A DNA stretch of 64,000 nt from an uncultured Bacteroides sp. (GCA_900542985.1 UQPQ01000006.1:1-64000), one strand, 5' to 3'. Positions 26,614-35,249 are shown, counted from the stretch's first letter. Translations and numbers: made by a program. Notes: a model not told the origin generated them from the sequence alone.

Positions 26614-27963
26614 TTAGTCCTGGAACATTTTGTTGAATTCTTCAGCAGAAACCTCTTTACGGTTCAAAGTAACCTGAGCTTTCAAAGCCTCAGCCAGTTT
26701 TGCTTCGATAGTACGGTTTACCAAAGCTTCTACGCTTTCGCGTTTCTTCAACATTTCTTTTGCGTAGTTGTCCAGCAATTCATCAGGTACGTTGATCATA
26801 CCGTACTGAGCAAACTGAGCACGAGTAGCTTCTTTTGCCATTTCGTTGATGTCAGCCTGTTCAACTTTGATTTCGTTTGCTGCAACCAATTTTTCTTTAA
26901 TCAAGTGCCATGTCAGTTCTTCCAGGCTCTTTTCGTAGTGTTCTGCTACGAATTCTTCGCCTTTTTCCTTGTTGTTTTCCAACATGATACGCTTCATCAG
27001 TTCGTCAGCGAATTCCAACTTACCAACTTTGTTAGTCAAATAAGTACGAACATCGATCAGGAACTTATAGTCGCTGTCAGCTTCAAACTGTTTTGCGATA
27101 GCTTCCTTCACCTGTGCACGGAATTCTTCTTCGCTGTGAGCCTTTCCTTCGCCCAATACAGAGTCGAACAGTTCCTGGTTCAAGTCACCCGGAATCATAC
27201 GAGTGATTTCTTCTACCTGGAAGCTGAAGTTACCCTTGTGGTTTTCAACGTCTTCTTTCTGAACTTTCAACAAAGAAGCCAATTCTGCTTCGTTGTTATC
27301 GAATGCAGTAGCGGGGTTGAATACCAATACAGTGTTAGTCTTCACACCGTTGAAGATAGCCTTCTGGTCGTCGTTCTTCATGTATTTCGGCATCATCACA
27401 GCGCCTTCTACCTGTACGCCACCTTCTTTTGTGTTGCCGTTTTCATCCAATTCAGCCAACAGACCTTTCAGCATATCACCATCCTGATATTCGTCTACCT
27501 TGTCGTATTTTGCGTTACGCTGAGCGTACATCTTCACCTGCTGTTCTACCATTTCGTCAGCTACAGTGATATCAAAGTAGTCTACTGTATCGTTTGCAGA
27601 AAGTTCTACATTGAATTCAGGAGCCAATGCAATATCGAAAGAGAATTCAAAGTTTTCTTCTGTAGCAAAATCTACTGCGTTTTCTTTCGGCAGCGGAGTA
27701 CCCAGCATGTTCACTTTGTTTTCACGGATGTATTCGTTTACTTTTTCCTGCATCAGTTTATCTACTTCTTCTACCAATACAGAAGTTCCGAACTGTTTTT
27801 TCACCAAGCTCATAGGAACCATACCTTTACGGAATCCCGGCATATTTACTCTCTGACGGAGAGTTTTCAGTGCTTTTTCTACTTTTTCCTGATAATCAGC
27901 TTTTTCAATCTGAACAGTAAGTACAGCACTTACTTTGTCTACGTTTTGCAATGAAATATTCAT
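26614..27963 (-). CDS. tig: Trigger factor
   Basis: Trigger factor is the ribosome-bound chaperone that meets nascent chains at the exit tunnel. The 449-residue protein has the ribosome-docking signature GFRKGMVP at 43-50. A central PPIase-like domain (about 150-240) and the long helical arms of the C-terminal domain follow. The central domain is divergent from FKBP, so isomerase activity is uncertain. A Bacteroidota-type promoter lies 54 nt upstream. It is followed by clpP, clpX and recQ. Confidence 0.95.
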   Translation of the reverse strand: MNISLQNVDKVSAVLTVQIEKADYQEKVEKALKTLRQRVNMPGFRKGMVPMSLVKKQFGTSVLVEEVDKLMQEKVNEYIRENKVNMLGTPLPKENAVDFATEENFEFSFDIALAPEFNVELSANDTVDYFDITVADEMVEQQVKMYAQRNAKYDKVDEYQDGDMLKGLLAELDENGNTKEGGVQVEGAVMMPKYMKNDDQKAIFNGVKTNTVLVFNPATAFDNNEAELASLLKVQKEDVENHKGNFSFQVEEITRMIPGDLNQELFDSVLGEGKAHSEEEFRAQVKEAIAKQFEADSDYKFLIDVRTYLTNKVGKLEFADELMKRIMLENNKEKGEEFVAEHYEKSLEELTWHLIKEKLVAANEIKVEQADINEMAKEATRAQFAQYGMINVPDELLDNYAKEMLKKRESVEALVNRTIEAKLAEALKAQVTLNRKEVSAEEFNKMFQD

Positions 27964-28016
27964 TTCCTGACTTATTTATTTAATTATTACTATATTTCTC
28001 TCTATAGAAACAGGCT

Positions 28017-28025
28017 GCAAAAATA
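28017..28025 (-). promoter_or_regulatory. Promoter -7 element of tig
   Basis: TATTTTTGC on the minus strand matches TAnnTTTG and lies 54 nt before the tig start. Confidence 0.7.
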
Positions 28026-28281
28026 ATGTTTAATCTTTCAATAACCAAAATGTCTGATTAAAAAAAACATTTATTCAAAGTTTGCCTTATCACTATCTGT
28101 TTCAAGAATTGTCATCGGAATTGTTTTTCCATTTTCTGAAGAAAGACAGCAGACTATACATCTTTTTTTCTTTGACATCTTCCCCAGAATTCATTTTTAT
28201 AAGTATAAACCGATATTAAAATATCAGGCTTATGTCATACTGAAAAGATGCAGTTCCGCAATCTTTTGACTTTCATAATCG

Positions 28282-28365
28282 ACGACGGTGTTTATGAAAA
28301 CAACGACGCTGAATACAGATACAACAACGTCGGATACAGAGCCGACGACGCCGGATAAAGAATAA
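28282..28365 (+). repeat. Array of four degenerate 21-bp units (array B)
   Basis: Four contiguous 21-bp units (28282, 28303, 28324, 28345) share the consensus ACGACGYYGRATRNA with array A at 17577-17660. The 12-mer ACGACGCTGAAT is identical in unit 28303 and in the first unit of array A. The array lies in the 588-nt gene-free gap between lptB and tig, oriented against the flanking minus-strand genes. The rest of the gap holds the tig promoter and the lptB terminator, and no gene was recognised. Confidence 0.75.
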
Positions 28366-28470
28366 AACAAATAGCGAAAGACTTTACAGCCGGCATCAAG
28401 CCCTATAAATTCAGGCATCCCAAAGGCAAATACACAATACGATATAGCCTGATATCCCCTTCTGCGATAA

Positions 28471-28545
28471 AAAGAGACAAAGAGACCTGCATATTTTTAT
28501 ATTTGTCTATTTCATCCAAACAAACACAGGGCTCTTTATCTCTTT
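28471..28545 (-). terminator. Terminator of lptB
   Basis: A 19-bp stem with two mismatches (28471-28489 / 28527-28545) lies 6 nt after the lptB stop. On the minus strand the stem runs into a T-stretch (28475-28468). Confidence 0.7.
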
Positions 28546-28551
28546 CTACTG

Positions 28552-29355
28552 TTATTCTCTGATTTCTCTTGCTTCGAAATCTTTTCTGCGCAAGACGAAA
28601 CTGTTACTCAAATACTTTTCACGCACAATCTGGTTTTCGGCAAGTTCTTCGGGGGTACCTTGGAACAGAATCTTTCCTTCGAACAGCAGATAGGCACGGT
28701 CGGTAATACTCAAGGTTTCCTGCACGTTGTGGTCGGTAATCAGAATACCGATGTTCTTATCTTTCAACTTCCAGACAATGTGCTGAATGTCTTCTACGGC
28801 AATCGGGTCGACACCGGCAAAGGGTTCATCGAGCATGATGAACTTCGGGTCGATGGCCAGACAGCGGGCAATCTCTGTACGACGACGTTCACCTCCGGAC
28901 AACTGGTCGCCCAGGTTCTTGCGCACCTTCTGCAAGCGGAACTCGGCAATCAGACTCTCCAACTTTTCTTTCTGATACTCTTTCGAGGTATTGGTCAGTT
29001 CGAGTACAGAAGCAATATTATCCTCCACACTCATCTTACGGAACACAGACGCCTCTTGCGCCAGATAGCCGATACCACTCTGCGCACGCTTGTATACCGG
29101 ATAAGATGTAATATCCAAGTCGTTGAGATAAATATGTCCCTCATTCGGCACAATCAGACCAGTGGTCATATAAAAGGAAGTAGTCTTTCCGGCACCGTTC
29201 GGTCCCAACAGCCCTACAATCTCTCCCTGTTTCACATTGATGGAAACGTGGTTTACCACCGTACGCTTACCGTACTTCTTCACCAAATTTTCTGTACGGA
29301 GCACCATTCGTCCGTCCGAAGGAAGCTGAAATACTTCGTTTGCTTGTTCTGCCAT
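28552..29355 (-). CDS. lptB: LPS export ABC transporter ATP-binding protein LptB
   Basis: LptB is the cytoplasmic ATPase that drives LptFG to extract LPS from the inner membrane. It has Walker A GPNGAGKTT, the signature LSGGERRRTEIAR and Walker B FIMLDEPFAGVDP, plus the H-loop ITDHNVQETL. The FAGVDPIAV segment is typical of LptB. The frame is open upstream to 29379, but the predicted promoter lies at 29392-29400, so the ATG at 29355 (267 residues, MAEQANEVF) leaves a more usual leader. A short N-terminal extension of about 15-20 residues precedes the ABC core. It is divergent from mlaEF. Confidence 0.93.
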   Translation of the reverse strand: MAEQANEVFQLPSDGRMVLRTENLVKKYGKRTVVNHVSINVKQGEIVGLLGPNGAGKTTSFYMTTGLIVPNEGHIYLNDLDITSYPVYKRAQSGIGYLAQEASVFRKMSVEDNIASVLELTNTSKEYQKEKLESLIAEFRLQKVRKNLGDQLSGGERRRTEIARCLAIDPKFIMLDEPFAGVDPIAVEDIQHIVWKLKDKNIGILITDHNVQETLSITDRAYLLFEGKILFQGTPEELAENQIVREKYLSNSFVLRRKDFEAREIRE

Positions 29356-29391
29356 AAGTTTGCTTGTAGAAATAAACATTCTGTATTTACG

Positions 29392-29400
29392 GCAAAAGTA
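29392..29400 (-). promoter_or_regulatory. Promoter -7 element of lptB
   Basis: TACTTTTGC on the minus strand matches TAnnTTTG. It is back to back with the identical element for mlaE at 29474-29482. Confidence 0.7.
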
Positions 29401-29473
29401 GTAAAAATCTTGGGTTATGTGGTCATTCGTCCGAAATTCATCCGGCCTTTTAGGATAATATTGCTAAAAAACG

Positions 29474-29482
29474 TACTTTTGC
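29474..29482 (+). promoter_or_regulatory. Promoter -7 element of mlaE
   Basis: TACTTTTGC matches TAnnTTTG and lies 21 nt before the mlaE ATG at 29504. Confidence 0.7.
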
Positions 29483-29503
29483 AGTAAAATATTCTGTAAC
29501 AAT

Positions 29504-30244
29504 ATGGTTAAACCAATCACTACATTAGGAAAGTATCTAATGTTAATGGGCAGAGTTTTCGCCCGCCCGGAACGGTTTCGGGTCTATTTCAAACAATATG
29601 TCAACGAGATGGCACAGCTGGGAATCAACTCCATCGGCATTGTGTTGCTGATTTCTTTCTTTATCGGTGCCGTAATCTGTATTCAAATCAAGCTGAACAT
29701 CGAGAGCCCGTGGATGCCTCGCTTCGTAGTAGGATATACTACCCGCGAAATCCTGCTGCTGGAATTTTCATCGTCTATCATGTGTTTGATTCTGGCAGGA
29801 AAAGTCGGCTCGAACATAGCTTCAGAAATAGGTACCATGCGGGTTACCCAGCAGATTGACGCACTCGACATCATGGGTATCAACTCGGCTTCGTATCTTA
29901 TCCTGCCCAAGATTCTGGGTCTGATGACTATGATTCCGATACTGGTAATTTTCAGCATTTTTGCCGGAGTAATAGGAGCGTTCTGTACTGCATGGATTGC
30001 AGGGATTACGAATGCAACCGATTTGGAATTCGGTTTCCAATATAGTTTCGTGGAGTGGTATGTATGGTGCAGCTTTATCAAATCGCTGTTCTTTGCGTTT
30101 ATCATTGCCAGCGTATCGGCTTACTTCGGCTATACAGTAGAGGGAGGCTCCATTGCCGTAGGAAAGGCAAGTACAGACTCGGTGGTATCGAGCAGTGTAC
30201 TGATTTTATTTTCCGACTTAATACTTACTCAATTACTCAGTTAA
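29504..30244 (+). CDS. mlaE: MlaE/YrbE-type ABC transporter permease
   Basis: MlaE is the inner-membrane permease of the Mla pathway, which moves phospholipids between inner and outer membranes to keep the outer leaflet lipid-asymmetric. The 246-residue protein has five or six hydrophobic segments and the family signature ASEIGTMRVTQQIDAL at about 106-121. It is separated by 4 nt from the ATPase gene mlaF. The MCE-domain partner (MlaD) is not next in the operon: a terminator follows mlaF, so it must be encoded elsewhere. Confidence 0.93.
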   Translation: MVKPITTLGKYLMLMGRVFARPERFRVYFKQYVNEMAQLGINSIGIVLLISFFIGAVICIQIKLNIESPWMPRFVVGYTTREILLLEFSSSIMCLILAGKVGSNIASEIGTMRVTQQIDALDIMGINSASYLILPKILGLMTMIPILVIFSIFAGVIGAFCTAWIAGITNATDLEFGFQYSFVEWYVWCSFIKSLFFAFIIASVSAYFGYTVEGGSIAVGKASTDSVVSSSVLILFSDLILTQLLS

Positions 30245-30248
30245 AAGA

Positions 30249-31043
30249 ATGATACAACTCGAATCAGTTTACAAGTCGTTCGGAGAACGTACCGTACTGA
30301 ACGACATCAATTATACTTTCGAAAACGGAAAGACCAATCTGATTATCGGACAAAGTGGTTCCGGAAAGACGGTACTGATGAAATGTATCGTGGGACTGCT
30401 TACTCCCGAACAGGGTAAGGTGCTGTACGATGGACGTAACTTGCTCGATATGGGAAAGAAGGAAAAGAAAACATTGAGAAGGGAAATGGGAATGATTTTC
30501 CAGAGTGCCGCGTTGTTCGACTCGCTTACGGTACTGGAAAATGTGATGTTTCCGCTGGATATGTTTTCGAATGACACCTACCGCGACCGTATAAAGCGGG
30601 CACAGTTCTGTCTGGACCGTGTCAATCTGCTGGATGCACAGAATAAATACCCTGGCGAAATCAGTGGAGGTATGCAGAAACGTGTGGCAATTGCACGTGC
30701 CATTGTGCTGCAGCCGCAATATCTGTTCTGCGACGAGCCTAACTCCGGACTCGACCCGAAGACTTCGCTGGTTATCGACGAACTGATACATGATATCACT
30801 ACAGAATATAACATGACTACGGTAATCAATACACACGACATGAACTCGGTATTGGGAATCGGCGACAGTATTTTGTATATCTATCAGGGAAAAAAAGAGT
30901 GGGAAGGCACAAAGCACGAGGTTTTCTCTGCTACAAACGAACGCCTGAACAACTTTATCTTTGCTTCGGATTTGCTGAGAAAGGTAAAAGACGAAGGAAT
31001 AAAAGAAGAACAATTGGCATCGATGAGAAACGCACTTAAATAG
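30249..31043 (+). CDS. mlaF: MlaF-type ABC transporter ATP-binding protein
   Basis: A 264-residue ABC ATPase that should power MlaE. Visible are Walker A GQSGSGKT (35-42), the Q-loop in MGMIFQSAALFDSL, the signature EISGGMQKRVAIARA and Walker B YLFCDEPNSGLDP, with the H-loop INTHDMNSV. The F-Q-S-A-A-L-F-D-S segment after the Q-loop is characteristic of the Mla/Ttg2A subfamily. The C-terminal tail (about 225-264) is short and charged. It is the second and last gene of the mlaEF operon, which ends at a bidirectional terminator shared with murF. Confidence 0.93.
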   Translation: MIQLESVYKSFGERTVLNDINYTFENGKTNLIIGQSGSGKTVLMKCIVGLLTPEQGKVLYDGRNLLDMGKKEKKTLRREMGMIFQSAALFDSLTVLENVMFPLDMFSNDTYRDRIKRAQFCLDRVNLLDAQNKYPGEISGGMQKRVAIARAIVLQPQYLFCDEPNSGLDPKTSLVIDELIHDITTEYNMTTVINTHDMNSVLGIGDSILYIYQGKKEWEGTKHEVFSATNERLNNFIFASDLLRKVKDEGIKEEQLASMRNALK

Positions 31044-31063
31044 TATAGTGCTACGACATAAAA

Positions 31064-31119
31064 AAAGGAGATACAAACTGCTGCATCGTTTCTTTGCATA
31101 AGCTGTTTGTATCTCCTTT
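31064..31119. terminator. Bidirectional terminator between mlaF and murF
   Basis: A perfect 15-bp stem (31064-31078 / 31105-31119) with T-runs on both strands lies between the convergent mlaF and murF genes. It can end transcription from either side. Confidence 0.85.
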
Positions 31120-31146
31120 GCTTTTTATTATCTGCCGGTTCTTCTT

Positions 31147-32433
31147 TTAAAGGTATTCCGGAAGACGGCTGAGTTTCATGCTGTTCGACCCTTTTATCAA
31201 AATATAATATCCTTCGGGCTTGTTCTGGCTGAATGCGGCTATCACCTCATCGACCGACGCATAACAGCAGCCTTCGTGACAGGTATTGGCAAATTCATTT
31301 CCTACCAATATAATACGTTCTATACCGCACTGCATCAGATAGTCTGCTATTTTCTGATGCTCTTCGTGACTGCCTTCTCCCAATTCTTTCATATCGCCCA
31401 ACACAACCATCTTGTGTGGTACTTCCATACGTCGAAAATTCTCCAAAGCGGCCATCATACTGGTAGGATTGGCATTGTAAGCATCTACAATGAGTTTGTT
31501 GGCAGAGGTCTCTACCAGCTGAGAACGATTGTTCTGTGGAACATACTCTTCGATAGCCCGACATGCCGATTCAGCGTCTACTCCGAAATAGCGCCCAATG
31601 GCAATGGCTGCCAAGGCATTGTCCAGATTATAAGTACCAATCAGATGAGTTTGTACTTCGTGTGTTTGGCCATCGGCTGTGCAACGGAAAGCAAGGAAAG
31701 GAGAGCAACCGCTTACTTCTCCACTTACATATAGCCCCGGCTCTTGTCCGTAATACACACACTGCAATCCTTCTGTCAGTTTGTTCAGGTAAGGATTTTC
31801 ATGTTGCACAAAAACAGTAGCCCCACCCTTTTCACGCAGGAAATCATAGAGTTCACCTTTAGTACGTATTACCCCTTCGAAAGAGCCGAATCCTTCCAGA
31901 TGAGCTTTTCCTACATTGGTAATAATTCCATAGTCAGGTTCTGCAATATGTACGAGGGTACGGATTTCTCCGGGATGATTGGCTCCCATTTCAACCACTG
32001 CAATATCATCTTTCTCTGTCAACTGCAACAGGGTAAGAGGCACACCGATGTGATTGTTCAGATTGCCTTGTGTATAATGCACGGTAAACTTCTGCTTCAA
32101 GACTGCAGCAATCAGTTCTTTTGTTGTAGTTTTTCCGTTAGTTCCTGTAATACCTATAATACGTGTTCCTAAACGGCGGCGATGATAGTTGGCCAACTGC
32201 TGTAAAGTATGCAGACAGTCGTCTACTAAAATAATATTCGGTTCTGTGGCATATTCAGCCTCATCTACCAAGGCATAACGGCATCCCTGACGCAACGCCT
32301 GGGCAGCAAACGCATTGCCGTTGAAGGTAGCACCTTTCAATGCTACGAATAAAGAGCCTTCGGTGCAACGGCGTGTATCGGTAGTTACTCCATTACAAGC
32401 CTGAAAGCGTGTATATAATTCAGACAGTTCCAT
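31147..32433 (-). CDS. murF: UDP-N-acetylmuramoyl-tripeptide--D-alanyl-D-alanine ligase MurF
   Basis: MurF adds D-Ala-D-Ala to the UDP-MurNAc-tripeptide, the last cytoplasmic step before lipid I formation. The 428-residue protein has the Mur ligase P-loop GITGTNGKTTTKEL (about 94-107), the middle-domain motif VVEMGANHPGEI and the C-terminal domain ending in an SRLPEYL tail. The frame is open upstream to 32541, but the ATG at 32433 gives the normal MELSELY start, and the promoter at 32462-32470 lies inside the longer version, so I chose 32433. It is divergent from folP. Confidence 0.95.
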   Translation of the reverse strand: MELSELYTRFQACNGVTTDTRRCTEGSLFVALKGATFNGNAFAAQALRQGCRYALVDEAEYATEPNIILVDDCLHTLQQLANYHRRRLGTRIIGITGTNGKTTTKELIAAVLKQKFTVHYTQGNLNNHIGVPLTLLQLTEKDDIAVVEMGANHPGEIRTLVHIAEPDYGIITNVGKAHLEGFGSFEGVIRTKGELYDFLREKGGATVFVQHENPYLNKLTEGLQCVYYGQEPGLYVSGEVSGCSPFLAFRCTADGQTHEVQTHLIGTYNLDNALAAIAIGRYFGVDAESACRAIEEYVPQNNRSQLVETSANKLIVDAYNANPTSMMAALENFRRMEVPHKMVVLGDMKELGEGSHEEHQKIADYLMQCGIERIILVGNEFANTCHEGCCYASVDEVIAAFSQNKPEGYYILIKGSNSMKLSRLPEYL

Positions 32434-32461
32434 ATCACTTTTTTTAAGCGTTATTTTCGGG

Positions 32462-32470
32462 ACAAAGATA
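32462..32470 (-). promoter_or_regulatory. Promoter -7 element of murF
   Basis: TATCTTTGT on the minus strand matches TAnnTTTG, 29 nt before the murF ATG. It rules out the longer reading frame as the start. Confidence 0.7.
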
Positions 32471-32515
32471 GTTGAAAAATCGTTCGTGGAACAGTAATAA
32501 ATAAATAATTGTGTG

Positions 32516-32524
32516 TACATTTGC
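32516..32524 (+). promoter_or_regulatory. Promoter -7 element of folP
   Basis: TACATTTGC matches TAnnTTTG, 25 nt before the folP ATG at 32550. It lies 45 bp from the murF -7 element, so the two promoters are compact and divergent. Confidence 0.65.
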
Positions 32525-32549
32525 ATCACTGTTAATGACACATTGTAAC

Positions 32550-33413
32550 ATGAAACACCGTATTGCCCGATATATTAATGTAAACGGCAGGCTGATGGAC
32601 TTATCGTGCCCGCAAGTGATGGGAATTTTAAATGTAACTCCCGATTCATTCTATGCCGGCAGCCGGAAGCAGACCGAAGAAGAAATTGCCGCACGTGCAC
32701 AGCAGATTCTTGCAGAAGGAGGCAGCATCATCGATATAGGTGCATACTCTTCGCGCCCCAATGCCGAACACATCAGTGCAGAAGAAGAAATGAAGCGGCT
32801 TCGGAACGGACTGGAGATTATCGGACGGGAGCATCCCGATGCTGTTCTGTCGGTCGACACATTCCGTGCCGATGTAGCACGCATGTGTGTAGAAGAATAT
32901 GGAGTAGCCATCGTAAACGACATTGCTGCAGGAAATATGGACAGTGAAATGTTTTCTACCATTGCACGTCTGGGAGTGCCTTATATTATGATGCACATGC
33001 AGGGAACTCCCCAAAACATGCAGCAGCATCCGCATTACGAAGATGTATTGCGTGAAGTGTTGTACTATTTTTCTGAAAAGGTACAGCGTCTGCGCGATAT
33101 GGGAGTGAAAGATATTATCCTCGATCCGGGATTCGGATTTGGTAAAACCATTGAGCATAATTACGAACTCTTGAACCAGATGGAAGAGTTTGCGATATTT
33201 GAGCTGCCTCTGCTTGTTGGAGTATCCCGCAAATCGATGATATATAAGCTGTTGGGCATTACTCCCGAAGAGGCACTGAACGGTACGACAGTACTGCATA
33301 CCATTGCCCTGATGAAGGGAGCCAACATATTGCGTGTACACGATGTGAAAGAAGCAGTAGAGGCAGTACGGCTTACCACTGCCATGAGAGAACAATCATC
33401 TGCAAGTTTATAA
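32550..33413 (+). CDS. folP: Dihydropteroate synthase
   Basis: FolP condenses p-aminobenzoate with dihydropterin pyrophosphate in folate synthesis and is the sulfonamide target. Motifs in the TIM barrel are GILNVTPDSFYAG, DIGAYSSRPNA, the DxFRADVA region, LDPGFGFGKT and GVSRKSM, all in normal order. An upstream GTG (32511) keeps the frame open, but the promoter element at 32516-32524 lies over it, so the ATG at 32550 (287 residues, MKHRIARY) is preferred. ATG 32535 is a second option. cdaA follows after 16 nt. Confidence 0.95.
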   Translation: MKHRIARYINVNGRLMDLSCPQVMGILNVTPDSFYAGSRKQTEEEIAARAQQILAEGGSIIDIGAYSSRPNAEHISAEEEMKRLRNGLEIIGREHPDAVLSVDTFRADVARMCVEEYGVAIVNDIAAGNMDSEMFSTIARLGVPYIMMHMQGTPQNMQQHPHYEDVLREVLYYFSEKVQRLRDMGVKDIILDPGFGFGKTIEHNYELLNQMEEFAIFELPLLVGVSRKSMIYKLLGITPEEALNGTTVLHTIALMKGANILRVHDVKEAVEAVRLTTAMREQSSASL

Positions 33414-33429
33414 AAACACGATTCATCTT

Positions 33430-34218
33430 ATGCCTTTCGATATTAATATAATAAGTGTAAAAGATATCATCGACATCTTACTGGTGGCTTTCCTGCTGTA
33501 TAAGACTTACAAGTTGATGAAATCTTCCGGTTCCATCAATGTCTTTATCGGGATTCTGGTATTCATCGTCATTTGGGTCATCGTATCGCAAGTCTTGCAG
33601 ATGCGTCTGTTAGGGTCTATCTTCGACAAGTTGGTCAGCGTAGGAGTCATTGCACTGATTGTCCTGTTTCAAGACGAGTTGCGTCACTTCCTTCTGACAT
33701 TAGGTTCACGTCACCGCACCAGCAGCTTTCTTCGCTTCCTGAAAGGCAACCGCAAGGAAAATACACAAAAAGAAGATATCATGCCGATTGTAATGGCATG
33801 TCTGAATATGAGCAAAGGAAAAGTAGGTGCTCTGATTGTGATAGAAAAGGAATTTCCACTGGACGACATTGTACGGACAGGAGACCTCATCGATGCCAAT
33901 ATCAACCAACGCCTGATAGAAAATATCTTTTTCAAAAACAGTCCGTTGCATGATGGAGCGATGGTTATCAGCAACAAGCGGATTAAAGCGGCCGGGTGCA
34001 TTCTTCCCGTATCGCACAATCTGAATATTCCGAAAGAACTGGGATTGCGCCACCGGGCAGCATTGGGTGTCTCCCAGGAGACAGATGCCATGGCTATTAT
34101 TGTGTCCGAAGAAACCGGAGGTATCTCAATCGCCTACAAAGGAGAATTTTATCTGAAGCTGAATGCAGAAGAACTGGAACGCATGCTTACTAATACCGAC
34201 GAAACATCTGCTTCTTAA
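33430..34218 (+). CDS. cdaA: Membrane diadenylate cyclase CdaA/DacA
   Basis: This enzyme makes cyclic di-AMP from two ATP, a second messenger for osmotic, potassium and envelope control. The 262-residue protein has three N-terminal membrane segments (about 8-25, 37-55, 66-81) followed by a cytoplasmic DAC domain. The two active-site motifs are intact: DGA at 175-177 and RHR at 207-209. It lies 16 nt after folP and is probably co-transcribed. The usual Firmicutes partners CdaR and GlmM are not present next to it. The stop codon overlaps the stop of the convergent GNAT gene. Confidence 0.94.
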   Translation: MPFDINIISVKDIIDILLVAFLLYKTYKLMKSSGSINVFIGILVFIVIWVIVSQVLQMRLLGSIFDKLVSVGVIALIVLFQDELRHFLLTLGSRHRTSSFLRFLKGNRKENTQKEDIMPIVMACLNMSKGKVGALIVIEKEFPLDDIVRTGDLIDANINQRLIENIFFKNSPLHDGAMVISNKRIKAAGCILPVSHNLNIPKELGLRHRAALGVSQETDAMAIIVSEETGGISIAYKGEFYLKLNAEELERMLTNTDETSAS

Positions 34219-35249
34219 TTCAGCATCAGACTCATATAGGGAGACTCATTCTTCAGAAGAAAACTTGTCAATTCCGCAATGGTATAGACTGTACAGATTT
34301 GAGGAACCTCTGACAAGCGTCGGCATGTTCCTCCTTCAAGCAAATAATACCCTTTGTTCTCCGGAATAGCCTCATCGTTCTCTACATATATACAATGTAC
34401 TTCATCAGGATGTATTTGTGCATATCGCCTAAGACAAGTTTCAACATGAATCACTCGCGCCATTCCCAAATCCAGTAAAGAAGACGAGGAGGGTTTCACA
34501 ATTTCGATTGTCTCTTTACCGTATTGCATAGCCAATAAAGCAAGGACTTCATCGGAAGAAACACCGGAATCCAACAGTATTTCTTTTACTTCAAGACTGT
34601 GAGAATGGGGGACACAGCAAACCATCCCTACCCATCTGTCTGCATCACGAACCGCCCAGCAGCCTCCTCCGGAAAGGTGTAAATCGGCTAATACTACTTT
34701 GAAATCATCTAATGTATGCTGTATACAGCACGAACGCGAAAGCATTCGTTCATTAAAGAATTTATAAACTTCTGCAAAAGAAGAAGATGCAGGGTCTGCC
34801 TCACAGACATTCCACAAGGATTTTCCGTTATCAACAGGTTGCATAGACCTGTTAATAACTTTTTTTTCTACTCCGTAACGAAAGCAAACTGCATATCCGG
34901 AACGAGCATAATAAGCTTTCAGCCATTCTTCTGCTGGAATCAAAGTACTGAAGCAAATCCCTTCATCGAACATACGGCGATGTACCTGCTGCAACAACTT
35001 TCGCATACTTCCTTGATTGCGATAATCGGGATGTGTACAGGCTCCCGAGATATAAGAAACCGGAAGCAATTCTCCACCATACGTCATCGGATAAGGTATT
35101 GTCTGCAAGGCAGCTATTACCTTTCCCCCCTCTTCTATCACATGATTGATACGATCTGTATAACGCATACGGAAATAAAGATCCACAAACTCTTCCGTAT
35201 CCTCGAAGCAGAGTTTCCAAAGTGCCTTGACTTGTTCCTTGATGCTCAT
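34215..35249 (-). CDS. GNAT-family N-acetyltransferase, Eis-like
   Basis: A 344-residue protein with an N-terminal GNAT fold. The acetyl-CoA loop is HPDYRNQGSMRKLLQQV (about 92-108), followed by ICFSTLIPAEEWLKAYYARSGY, a typical beta5-alpha4 segment (split here: ICFSTLIPAE and EWLKAYYARSGY). The C-terminal half is a second domain of the kind seen in Eis-like acetyltransferases. The acceptor is unknown. Its ATG overlaps the stop of the DUF2156 gene by 4 nt, so it is translationally coupled. Its 3' end overlaps the cdaA stop in a TTAA palindrome. Confidence 0.8.
   Translation of the reverse strand: MSIKEQVKALWKLCFEDTEEFVDLYFRMRYTDRINHVIEEGGKVIAALQTIPYPMTYGGELLPVSYISGACTHPDYRNQGSMRKLLQQVHRRMFDEGICFSTLIPAEEWLKAYYARSGYAVCFRYGVEKKVINRSMQPVDNGKSLWNVCEADPASSSFAEVYKFFNERMLSRSCCIQHTLDDFKVVLADLHLSGGGCWAVRDADRWVGMVCCVPHSHSLEVKEILLDSGVSSDEVLALLAMQYGKETIEIVKPSSSSLLDLGMARVIHVETCLRRYAQIHPDEVHCIYVENDEAIPENKGYYLLEGGTCRRLSEVPQICTVYTIAELTSFLLKNESPYMSLMLN

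Noticed and set aside
26905..27954. A 349-codon open frame antisense to tig
   Set aside because: It lies wholly inside the strongly codon-biased tig gene and its translation is Phe/Val/His-rich without motifs, as expected for the mirror of GAA/AAA-rich coding sequence.
28230..28418. A 62-codon minus-strand frame over array B
   Set aside because: The frame exists because a 21-bp period keeps codon phase; the Val-rich translation simply reflects the repeats.
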